NCBI GenBank assembly: GCA_026193355.1
Contig: JAPHTL010000325.1
Location: 1 to 5,377, forward strand
Reading direction: 5' to 3'
Length of the DNA: 5,377 bases
From: Rhodospirillales bacterium
Lineage (GTDB): Bacteria > Pseudomonadota > Alphaproteobacteria > Rhodospirillales > JAPHTL01
A program made the translations under genes and the position numbers. Below, in pieces: positions 1 to 5,377 of the stretch. A model generated the notes under the pieces. It did not search any database. It was not told the DNA's origin and worked only from the letters and a program-made list of their open reading frames with translations. How positions within the stretch are numbered: the stretch's first letter is position 1; the number at the start of each line of letters is the position of its first letter.

Positions 1-1017
1 CCCACGCATGGCAAGGAAGCGGCGCTCGAAGACGTGCTGGAGGCCTTCATCGGCCAGTTCTATACACAGCGGCCGCCACCGCGCACCGTGTTGCTCAGCC
101 ACCGAATTCCGGGACTGGACGTCCTCCGTCAGGCGCTTGCCGTGCGCGCCGGTCACGTTGTCCAACTTTCTGTCCCGGCGCGCGGCGACAAACGAAAGAT
201 CGTTGAAAACGCGCAGGCAAACGCCCGCGAAGCCCTTGGTCGCCGGCTTGCCGAAAATGCCTCGCAGCGTCGCCTGCTGGAGGGATTGGCCGAGGCCCTC
301 GGTCTGGACGGCGCGCCGGAGAGGATCGAGATTTACGACAACAGCCACGTTCAGGGCGAGTACGCCGTCGGCGGAATGGTCGTCGCGGGGCCGGAAGGCT
401 TCGTCAAGAACGCCTATCGCAAGTTCAACATCCGCATGACCGGGACGGATGCCCCCATCACGCCGGGGGATGATTACGGCATGGCGCGTGAGGTTCTGAC
501 CCGGCGCTTCACCCGCGCGATCAAGGAGAATCCCGATCGGGATCCTGAAAAGGGCGGCGCGGCGCGCTGGCCTGATCTGGTGATCTTCGACGGTGGTCTG
601 GGACAGCTCAACGTCGCGCTGTCGGTGTTTTCGGAACTGGGCATCGACGGGGTGACCGTCGCCGCCATAGCCAAGGGGCCAGACCGAAACGCGGGGCGGG
701 AGAAGATCTTCCTGCCCGGTCGGCCACCGATCGTTCTGGATTCACGCGATCCCGTTCTTTATTTCCTGCAACGCCTGCGAGACGAGGCTCACCGTTACGC
801 CATCGGCACCCACCGCGCCAAACGGTCAAAAGCCATCGGTCAATCGATCCTTGATGAGATCCCCGGTATCGGCGCAAAGCGCAAGAAAAGCCTGCTGCAC
901 CACTTCGGATCGGCCCGTGCGGTCTCCACCGCCGGTCTGGACGATCTTGAGGCAGCAGAAAACATCAGCGCCGCCATCGCCAGAAAGATTTATGATCATT
1001 TCCACCCAGACGGTTGA
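1..1017 (+). CDS. uvrC: UvrABC excinuclease subunit C, C-terminal part (5' end outside window)
   Basis: UvrC makes both incisions flanking a DNA lesion during nucleotide excision repair, after UvrA and UvrB have located the damage; it acts in the cytoplasm. The reading frame is open from base 1, so 338 C-terminal residues of a protein normally of about 600 or more are present. The N-terminal GIY-YIG nuclease domain, which makes the 3' cut, is missing, as is at least part of the UvrB-binding region. The RNase H-like domain for the 5' cut is present: YDNSH (catalytic Asp at 337-339), the DDYGMA segment (from 469), IFDGGLGQLN (Asp at 589-591) and RDEAHRYAI (His at 790-792) match the family's Asp/Asp/His site. 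A tandem helix-hairpin-helix domain follows, beginning IPGIGAKRKKSLLHHFG. The stop is TGA at 1015-1017, 58 bases before pgsA, a neighbour pairing common in proteobacteria. The sequence looks intact; identification is secure. Confidence 0.97.
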   Translation, partial: PTHGKEAALEDVLEAFIGQFYTQRPPPRTVLLSHRIPGLDVLRQALAVRAGHVVQLSVPARGDKRKIVENAQANAREALGRRLAENASQRRLLEGLAEALGLDGAPERIEIYDNSHVQGEYAVGGMVVAGPEGFVKNAYRKFNIRMTGTDAPITPGDDYGMAREVLTRRFTRAIKENPDRDPEKGGAARWPDLVIFDGGLGQLNVALSVFSELGIDGVTVAAIAKGPDRNAGREKIFLPGRPPIVLDSRDPVLYFLQRLRDEAHRYAIGTHRAKRSKAIGQSILDEIPGIGAKRKKSLLHHFGSARAVSTAGLDDLEAAENISAAIARKIYDHFHPDG

Positions 1018-1075
1018 CCTTGGCGCTAAAATGCGCTTTGCCCTTCTGTACAAGCCAATCCTTGGAAAGCCTGCC

Positions 1076-1678
1076 ATGCTGACGAGCCTGCCAAACCTGC
1101 TGACACTTTCGCGCATCCTCGCCATCCCCGTGATGGTGGGGTTGTTCTACATCGGCTCGCCGGTTGGAAACTGGACCGCCTTCGCGGTTTATACAGTCGC
1201 CTGCATCACCGATTTCTTTGACGGCTATCTGGCGCGCGCATGGAGCCAGCAATCCGCCCTGGGACGCTTCATGGATCCCATCGCCGACAAGCTCCTGATT
1301 TCCGCACTTCTGATCATGCTGGTGGGTTTCGGCCCCCTTGATGGCGTCCATATCCTTCCCGCCGTCGTCATCCTGTGCCGCGAAATCGCGGTTTCAGGCC
1401 TGCGCGAGTTTCTGGCCGAGGTCCGTGTCAGCGTTCCCGTTTCCGCCCTTGCAAAATGGAAAACAACCATTCAGATGATCGCCCTCGGGTTTCTTGTTGT
1501 TGGCGATGCCGGGCCGGATTTCTGGGGCATCCCCACATCGGACATCGGCATCGTCGGCCTCTGGGCCGCTGCGGCGCTGACGCTGATCACAGGCTACGAT
1601 TACCTTCGCGCCGGACTGCGGTACATAACCGAACAAGACAACAACACCCTGACCGAGCAGGAGAATTCGCCAGAATGA
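1076..1678 (+). CDS. pgsA: CDP-diacylglycerol–glycerol-3-phosphate 3-phosphatidyltransferase
   Basis: This inner-membrane enzyme transfers the phosphatidyl group of CDP-diacylglycerol to glycerol-3-phosphate, giving phosphatidylglycerol phosphate, the committed step to phosphatidylglycerol and cardiolipin. The 200-residue product has the usual length. It carries the CDP-alcohol phosphotransferase signature D-G-x2-A-R-x8-G-x3-D-x3-D with Asp46, Asp49, Asp67 and Asp71. It also has the PgsA-type segments CREIAVSGLREFLA (101-114) and LAKWKTTIQM (125-134). Hydrophobic stretches near residues 8-27, 33-45, 73-100, 132-143 and 157-173 fit a multispanning protein. The ATG at 1076 is preferred: it gives the family-typical opening MLTSLPNLLTLSR and has GGAAAG at 1064-1069, six bases upstream. 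An in-frame ATG at 1031 would add 15 residues but lacks a good ribosome binding site. The stop codon overlaps the mobB start in ATGA (1675-1678). The acidic, polar C-terminal tail (about 183-200) is probably not catalytic. Confidence 0.95.
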   Translation: MLTSLPNLLTLSRILAIPVMVGLFYIGSPVGNWTAFAVYTVACITDFFDGYLARAWSQQSALGRFMDPIADKLLISALLIMLVGFGPLDGVHILPAVVILCREIAVSGLREFLAEVRVSVPVSALAKWKTTIQMIALGFLVVGDAGPDFWGIPTSDIGIVGLWAAAALTLITGYDYLRAGLRYITEQDNNTLTEQENSPE

Positions 1679-2199
1679 AGGTTTTTGGGATTGCGGGCTG
1701 GAGCGGTAGCGGCAAGACGACGCTGGTTGTCCGCCTTCTGCCTGAACTGGGCAAGCGGGGACTCGTCGTCTCGACGATGAAGCACACTCATCACCGCTTC
1801 GATATCGACCGGCCGGGCAAGGATTCATTCGTGCATCGGGAAGCCGGAGCCAAGGAGGTCCTCGTTGCTTCGTCCAGGCGCTGGGCGTTGATGCATGAAT
1901 TGCGCGACGATCCCGAACCCCCCGTCGAGGAACTGATTGCGCGGATGACGCCTGTGGACCTTCTTCTTGTGGAGGGGTTCAAGCACCACAACCACCCGAA
2001 GATAGAAGTCCATCGCCACGAGACGGGGAAACCCCTTCTTTCGCCCGATGACGCCTCGATAATAGCAATCGCCACCAACGACCCCGAAGGCATGACCGCA
2101 ATGCCGGGCGACACCCCACCGTTGCTGAACCTTGATGACACCCAGAAAATAGCCGATTTCATTATTGAGAGTTGCGGCCTGACGGGAGGACGGGAATGA
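1675..2199 (+). CDS. mobB: Molybdopterin-guanine dinucleotide biosynthesis adapter protein MobB
   Basis: MobB is a GTP-binding P-loop protein that assists MobA in converting Mo-molybdopterin to its guanine dinucleotide form, used by DMSO-reductase-family enzymes; it is cytoplasmic. The 174-residue product is of normal length. It has a Walker A motif GWSGSGKT at residues 8-15, then the MobB-specific stretch from Lys36 (KHTHHRFDIDRPGKDS, ending at Ser51) followed by AGA (57-59). A Walker B-like LLLVEGFK lies at 96-103. The start ATG overlaps the pgsA stop by four bases and the stop overlaps the moeA start by four bases, which indicates translational coupling. No mobA is visible here, so the partner must be encoded elsewhere. 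Family assignment is firm; the exact role of MobB is only accessory in the organisms where it has been studied. Confidence 0.93.
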   Translation: MKVFGIAGWSGSGKTTLVVRLLPELGKRGLVVSTMKHTHHRFDIDRPGKDSFVHREAGAKEVLVASSRRWALMHELRDDPEPPVEELIARMTPVDLLLVEGFKHHNHPKIEVHRHETGKPLLSPDDASIIAIATNDPEGMTAMPGDTPPLLNLDDTQKIADFIIESCGLTGGRE

Positions 2200-3461
2200 G
2201 CGGAGAGACCATCGCAGCGCGTGACTGCTGTTTCTCGCCAAGTGACGAGCTGATGCCTGTCGACGAGGCGATGGCGCGTATCAAGGACAGCCTATCCATC
2301 GCCGTCGGGACCGAAAACGCACCACTGGCCGAGGCCCTCGATCGGGTCCTGGCCGAAGATCTCGTCGCGCCGATGAGCGTTCCTCCCCATGACAATTCCG
2401 CCGTTGACGGATATGCGGTCCATTTCGACGATCTTTCCCGCAACGGCGAGACCCGACTGCCGGTGACCGCGCGGATCGCCGCGGGACACCCCCTTGACCG
2501 CGCCGCCGTGCGGGGCGAATCACTGCGCATCTTCACAGGCGCGCCCATGCCGGATGGCGCAGACACCGTGATCATGCAGGAAGACACCGAAGCGGATGGC
2601 AATCATGTGATCATCCGGCCCGGTGTTAAAAAAGGAGCAAACCGTCGCCGCGCCGGCGAAGACGTGACGGAAGGCGCCACCATCCTCCGCCGCGGAATAC
2701 GCTTGCGGGCGCAGGAGCTTGGCCTTGCCGCCTCCGTCGGCTGCTCCACGTTGTCCGTCCGCCGCCAGCTGCGCACCGCCGTGTTTTCCACCGGGGATGA
2801 GGTGCGTGATCCCGGCGCCACGCTGCCGCCGGGCGGTATTTTCGATTCAAACCGCTATACCGTCATGTCCCTGCTTCGCGGTCTGGGTTGCGCGGTTACC
2901 GACCTTGGCATCCTGCCCGACAACCTTGACACCATCCGCAACGCCATTGACGCCGCGGCGGACGATCATGACCTGATCATCACATCGGGTGGCGTAAGTC
3001 TGGGCGAGGAGGATCACGTCAAGGCCGCGGTCGAGGCTCTTGGCGCGCTGACCTTCTGGCGGCTGGCCATCAAACCGGGCCGGCCCATTGCGCTTGGACA
3101 GGTGCGCAACGTCCCCTTTATCGGCCTTCCGGGCAATCCCGTCGCAGCCATGGTCACCTTCATGTGCATCGGACGCCCGGTTGTTCTGCGCCTTGCCGGC
3201 CGCAACGATGACGATCCGGCGACCTTCAGGGTGCCGGCAGGATTTTCCTTCGACAAGAAGGCCGGCCGCCGCGAGTGGGTGCGCGCCCGGCTGGAGCGAA
3301 CCCCCGATGGCCTGCACGTCATGAAATTCCGCTCCGAAGGCTCGGGCATCCTTTCGTCCATGGTCGAATCCGACGGTCTCGTCGTGCTGTCCGAAGGGAC
3401 CGAAGCGGTGCGCGAGGGCGACCTTGTCGATTTTCTTCCTTTCCGAGAGGTGACCCGATGA
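2196..3461 (+). CDS. moeA: Molybdopterin molybdenumtransferase MoeA
   Basis: MoeA inserts molybdate into adenylylated molybdopterin, producing active molybdenum cofactor. The 421-residue protein is close to the usual length of about 400. Visible family motifs in order: PPHDNSAVDGYA (63-74, with the conserved Asp71), TGAPMPDGADTVIMQED (114-130), FSTGDEV (197-203), the MoCF/MogA-like binding segment SGGVSLGEED (264-273), KPGRP (293-297) and GLPGNPVAAM (310-319). A domain IV-like C-terminus has GREWVRAR-type residues near 357-365 and SGILSSMVESDGLVVLSEG (383-401). The ATG at 2196 is chosen because GGGAGGA at 2184-2190 lies five bases upstream and because it makes an ATGA overlap with the mobB stop. 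A TTG eight codons earlier (2172) is open but has no such support. The stop overlaps the moaD start. The short N-terminal extension before the typical LMPVDEAM segment contains a Cys11-Cys12 pair of unknown meaning. Confidence 0.96.
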   Translation: MSGETIAARDCCFSPSDELMPVDEAMARIKDSLSIAVGTENAPLAEALDRVLAEDLVAPMSVPPHDNSAVDGYAVHFDDLSRNGETRLPVTARIAAGHPLDRAAVRGESLRIFTGAPMPDGADTVIMQEDTEADGNHVIIRPGVKKGANRRRAGEDVTEGATILRRGIRLRAQELGLAASVGCSTLSVRRQLRTAVFSTGDEVRDPGATLPPGGIFDSNRYTVMSLLRGLGCAVTDLGILPDNLDTIRNAIDAAADDHDLIITSGGVSLGEEDHVKAAVEALGALTFWRLAIKPGRPIALGQVRNVPFIGLPGNPVAAMVTFMCIGRPVVLRLAGRNDDDPATFRVPAGFSFDKKAGRREWVRARLERTPDGLHVMKFRSEGSGILSSMVESDGLVVLSEGTEAVREGDLVDFLPFREVTR

Positions 3462-3709
3462 AAATCCTTTATTTCGCCTGGCTGCGCAGCAAGGTCGGCA
3501 TATCCGAGGAAGACATTTCCCCCCCCGGCGATGTTTCCGACGTCGGCGGCGTTATCGAATGGCTGCGCCAGCGTGGCGAAGGATACGAGGCGGCGTTCGC
3601 CGATCTTTCCGTTGTTCGCGCCGCGGTCAACCAGGAATATGTCGGCTTCGACCATCCGGTGAGTCAGGGGGACGAGATCGCCCTGTTTCCGCCGGTTACG
3701 GGAGGCTAA
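3458..3709 (+). CDS. moaD: Molybdopterin synthase small (sulfur carrier) subunit MoaD
   Basis: MoaD is the ubiquitin-fold sulfur carrier of molybdopterin synthase. Its C-terminal glycine is adenylylated by MoeB and converted to a thiocarboxylate, which donates the dithiolene sulfurs. The 83-residue product has the normal size, begins MKILYFAWLR as usual for the family, has the AVNQEYV strand near residues 57-63, and ends with GDEIALFPPVTGG, so the essential Gly82-Gly83 tail is intact and exactly terminal. The ATG lies in an ATGA overlap with the moeA stop, and GAGAGG at 3445-3450 is a ribosome binding site seven bases upstream. Its partner subunit moaE follows after 11 bases. MoeB or a rhodanese for sulfur loading is not in the window. 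ThiS-type sulfur carriers are similar, but the moaE neighbour and the terminal motif settle the assignment. Confidence 0.95.
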   Translation: MKILYFAWLRSKVGISEEDISPPGDVSDVGGVIEWLRQRGEGYEAAFADLSVVRAAVNQEYVGFDHPVSQGDEIALFPPVTGG

Positions 3710-3720
3710 GGGGCAAGCCC

Positions 3721-4191
3721 ATGATCAGGGTCCAACGGGAAGATTTCGACCCCTGTGCGGAAATGGACCGCCTGACCGGCGCCGATCGTACCATCGGCGC
3801 GGTTTGCTCGTTTGTCGGCCTTGTGCGCGACATCGCCGGGGATCAATCCATCGGCGCCATGACCCTTGAACACTATCCCGGCATGACGGAGCGCGAACTC
3901 GAACGGATCGAGGCCGAAGCGAACCGCCGCTGGCCGCTTCAGGGCAGCCTGATCATTCACCGCTACGGCCGGATGGAACCGGGCGAACGCATCGTGCTCG
4001 TCATCACCGCATCGCGCCACCGTAAGGCGGCGTTTGAATCGTGCGAATTCCTGATGGACTGGCTGAAGACCAAGGCGCCGTTCTGGAAACTGGAAGAAAC
4101 GCCGGACGGCGGACAGTGGGTCGACGCCCGCGAGGCCGACAATGCGGCGGCGCAGCGGTGGGCTGACGAACCCAGCACGGAGAAGGAGTAG
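3721..4191 (+). CDS. moaE: Molybdopterin synthase catalytic subunit MoaE
   Basis: MoaE forms the large subunit of the heterotetrameric molybdopterin synthase and holds the active site where cyclic pyranopterin monophosphate receives two sulfurs from MoaD. The 156-residue product aligns by eye along its whole length with E. coli MoaE. Shared segments are FVGLVRD (31-37, Arg36), TLEHYPGMTE (48-57), the HR pair (100-101) and the catalytic loop LKTKAPFWKLE (115-125). Lys116 and Lys123 correspond to E. coli Lys119 and Lys126. The ATG at 3721 has AAGGGG at 3708-3713, seven bases upstream, which overlaps the moaD stop. The C-terminus (PSTEKE) overlaps, in another reading frame, the ribosome binding site of the following HAD gene, so the two are likely coupled. 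Nothing is truncated. Confidence 0.96.
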   Translation: MIRVQREDFDPCAEMDRLTGADRTIGAVCSFVGLVRDIAGDQSIGAMTLEHYPGMTERELERIEAEANRRWPLQGSLIIHRYGRMEPGERIVLVITASRHRKAAFESCEFLMDWLKTKAPFWKLEETPDGGQWVDAREADNAAAQRWADEPSTEKE

Positions 4192-4199
4192 TATCCATT
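4183..4199 (+). promoter_or_regulatory. Ribosome binding site and putative ATT start codon of the HAD gene
   Basis: AAGGAG at 4183-4188 is a near-consensus Shine-Dalgarno sequence lying in the last codons of moaE. Eight bases later, ATT at 4197-4199 stands in frame with the HAD phosphatase. No ATG, GTG or TTG occurs in that frame between the upstream stop TGA (4164-4166) and GTG at 4236, which lies inside catalytic motif I. ATT initiation is rare in bacteria (infC of E. coli is the known example), so this assignment is an inference from spacing and domain integrity. Confidence 0.6.
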
Positions 4200-4829
4200 T
4201 CCGCAACAGCCGCGATATTCCTCGATTTTGACGGTGTGATTCTTGAATCCGTTTCGGTCAAGACCCAGGCTTTTGCTGATCTCTATGCCCCCCACGGCCA
4301 AGATGTGGTCGCACGGGTTCTTGACCTCCACAGGCGTCATGGCGGCATTTCCCGGCTGGTCAAGATCCGCACCGCCCATAAGGATTTTCTGGGAATAGAC
4401 CTCTCCGATGACGCCCTTGCGCATCTCGCCAACGATTATGCGCGGCGGGTCGTCAATCACGTCATCGCCTGTCCCTGGGTGCCCGGCGCACAGGATTTCC
4501 TGGAACGACACCGCGGTAAAACGGCCCTTTTCGTCGTATCCGGGACGCCCGAGAAGGAATTGCGCTACATCGTTGAACAACGCGGCATGACCCGCTATTT
4601 CAATGGAGTGTACGGCAGCCCAATGCTCAAGGACCGGATCATCAATGATGTCATGGCGGAAAACGGTTTGCACAAAAACCGCGCCGTGATGATTGGCGAC
4701 GCCATGACGGACTACGATGCGGCGCGAAAGACCGGTCTGCGCTTCATTGGGCGTGTCGCGCCGGGCGACCGGAACCCCTTTCCGAAAGGAACGGAGGTCG
4801 TTGCAGATCTGAGCAACGTCGGCATCTGA
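4197..4829 (+). CDS. HAD-superfamily phosphatase (probable ATT start)
   Basis: This is a cytoplasmic haloacid-dehalogenase-type hydrolase, most likely a phosphatase acting on a small phosphorylated metabolite; the substrate cannot be named. Read from ATT 4197 it has 210 residues, with motif I IFLDFDGV (nucleophile Asp10 and acid/base Asp12), motif II VVSGTP (Ser115), motif III Lys145 in SPMLKDR, and motif IV IGDAMTDYDAA (Asp168, Asp172). An insert of about 80 residues between motifs I and II fits a helical C1 cap. The cap holds HRRHGGISRLVK, which I associate from memory with HAD phosphatases in surface-polysaccharide gene clusters. A GTG start at 4236 would encode 197 residues but cut off both motif I aspartates, so it is rejected. 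The gene begins five bases after moaE and is probably cotranscribed. No link to molybdenum cofactor is known to me. A role next to pgsA, such as phosphatidylglycerophosphate phosphatase, is conceivable but not supported by motifs. Confidence 0.85.
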   Translation: MSATAAIFLDFDGVILESVSVKTQAFADLYAPHGQDVVARVLDLHRRHGGISRLVKIRTAHKDFLGIDLSDDALAHLANDYARRVVNHVIACPWVPGAQDFLERHRGKTALFVVSGTPEKELRYIVEQRGMTRYFNGVYGSPMLKDRIINDVMAENGLHKNRAVMIGDAMTDYDAARKTGLRFIGRVAPGDRNPFPKGTEVVADLSNVGI

Positions 4830-4835
4830 TATGAT
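4827..4835 (+). promoter_or_regulatory. Possible extended −10 promoter element before the exported-protein gene
   Basis: TGATATGAT overlaps the HAD stop codon and matches an extended −10 element (TG-n-TATAAT, with five of six bases in the hexamer). It would start transcription near 4842, about 54 bases before the next ATG. No −35 hexamer lies at 17 bases; TTGCAG at 4801-4806 is 23 bases away, which is too far. The match may be chance. Confidence 0.25.
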
Positions 4836-4895
4836 CCCCCCTCGTGTTTCTGAAAGAAGTGCATCAAGGCCGTAAGGAAAAGGACGACCCGCAGA

Positions 4896-5377
4896 ATGAA
4901 GATCGTGGCGCACACAATCGCAATCCTTTGCCTGCTCGGGTTATTCTTGCAGCCCGCCTCATCCGCCGACATGCCCAAGGGCTTTGTCTACAAGCCCGAA
5001 CACATACAGCTCACCCCCACAATGGCGGAAGTAAGGGAAAACGGCGCCAAGGCGGGCCACTATCCGGTTTCCATCTTCCTCAAGGTGGCCAATGAAGAGG
5101 TCGCCTATGAATTGTGCCAGAATGCGCCCCGCCTGCGCGATATTGTCGTCCGCCTGTTCTACGACACCCCGCTGACGCACAAGGATCTGCCGGTGGTCAA
5201 GAAGTCGGACAAGGGAACGCCGCCACCGAAACGGCTACGCCACTATGAGGTTCCCGTCAGAAAAGCGGTCAACAAGGCGCTCGGCGCGAAGATTGCGGAA
5301 AAGGCGTTCGTCTTCGCCGGCGCCTTCTCCATGGGTGAGGGGATGATGGCGCGCCTTCCCTTTGCCTCGAGCCAGGG
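4896..5377 (+). CDS. Exported protein, weakly FliL-like (3' end outside window)
   Basis: The frame from ATG 4896 stays open for 160 codons to the window edge. The first 24 residues form a clear Sec signal: Lys2, a hydrophobic core (about 7-19) and PASSA before Asp25. The product should therefore be periplasmic, or anchored if uncleaved. The rest is unassigned. The pattern HYPVSIFLKVANEEVAYELCQ (55-75), then APRLRDIVVRLFY (77-89), then VRKAVNKALG (121-130) and a hydrophobic segment AFVFAGAF (137-144) recalls the flagellar basal-body protein FliL: strand, helix, strand, with P-x-L/R-D and an N-x-x-L-G near the end. This is a by-eye impression, not a firm homology. It differs from classical FliL in that the membrane segment is at the extreme N-terminus and looks cleavable. 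A possible ribosome binding site AAGGA lies at 4880-4884, rather far (11 bases) from the ATG. A later ATG (4971) would lose the signal peptide. Sixty-six bases separate it from the HAD gene, so it may have its own promoter. Confidence 0.75.
   Translation, partial: MKIVAHTIAILCLLGLFLQPASSADMPKGFVYKPEHIQLTPTMAEVRENGAKAGHYPVSIFLKVANEEVAYELCQNAPRLRDIVVRLFYDTPLTHKDLPVVKKSDKGTPPPKRLRHYEVPVRKAVNKALGAKIAEKAFVFAGAFSMGEGMMARLPFASSQ

Noticed and set aside
530..543. A perfect 14-base palindrome (ATCCCGATCGGGAT)
   Set aside because: It is inside the uvrC coding sequence, is short, has no loop or poly-T tail, and is not seen repeated elsewhere in the window.
1014..1075. Promoter for pgsA using TTGACC (1014-1019) and TAAAAT (1027-1032)
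   Set aside because: The two hexamers are only 7 bases apart, and neither has a suitable partner at 16-18 bases, so I do not call a promoter. Read-through from uvrC is as likely.
4167..4197. Programmed frameshift fusing moaE to the HAD domain
   Set aside because: The MoaE C-terminus is of normal length, and the overlap contains no classic slippery heptamer. A separate start with a good ribosome binding site explains the layout more simply.
4236..4829. GTG at 4236 as the start of the HAD gene
   Set aside because: It lies within motif I and would remove both catalytic aspartates. No ribosome binding site stands before it, whereas AAGGAG at 4183 is well placed for ATT 4197.
3963..4913. A long open frame of 316 codons on the − strand across moaE and the HAD gene
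   Set aside because: It lies fully antisense to two well-supported genes, shows no recognisable motif, and is expected by chance in GC-rich coding DNA with strong codon bias.
1..5377. A previously undescribed defence, mobile or secretion system
   Set aside because: All but one of the genes belong to recognised housekeeping or cofactor families, all run in one direction with uniform composition, and no repeats, integrase or toxin-like genes are seen.

Overview
The window reads as ordinary chromosomal DNA of an alphaproteobacterium. It is GC-rich and almost fully coding, all on the + strand. The order uvrC–pgsA followed by molybdenum-cofactor genes ending in moaD–moaE is one I know from this class. 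The UvrC and MoaE sequences also carry motifs typical of proteobacteria. An assignment to a Rhodospirillales-like lineage is only a guess. I see no mobile element, CRISPR array, tRNA or rRNA, and no obvious horizontal transfer.

Layout: (1) positions 1-1017 hold the C-terminal half of UvrC, the nucleotide excision repair endonuclease, cut by the window edge. (2) After 58 bases comes pgsA (1076-1678), a membrane enzyme of phosphatidylglycerol synthesis. (3) mobB (1675-2199), moeA (2196-3461) and moaD (3458-3709) follow, each joined to the gene before it by a 4-base ATGA overlap. (4) moaE (3721-4191) lies 11 bases further on. (5) A HAD-superfamily phosphatase ends at 4829. (6) The window closes on the 5' part of a gene for an exported protein (4896 to the edge) that weakly resembles FliL.

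The central block is a molybdenum cofactor unit. MoaD and MoaE form molybdopterin synthase, which turns cyclic pyranopterin monophosphate into molybdopterin. MoeA inserts molybdate, and MobB assists the nucleotide attachment normally carried out by MobA. moaA, moaC, mogA and mobA are not in the window. Overlapping stops and starts with good ribosome binding sites suggest one translationally coupled operon from pgsA to moaE, and probably through the HAD gene.

The most notable point is the start of the HAD gene. No ATG, GTG or TTG lies between the upstream in-frame stop (4164-4166) and the catalytic DxD motif (4224-4232). The best start is an ATT at 4197, eight bases after an AAGGAG ribosome binding site. 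A start called at the GTG at 4236 would remove the catalytic aspartates. I found no convincing new multi-gene system.
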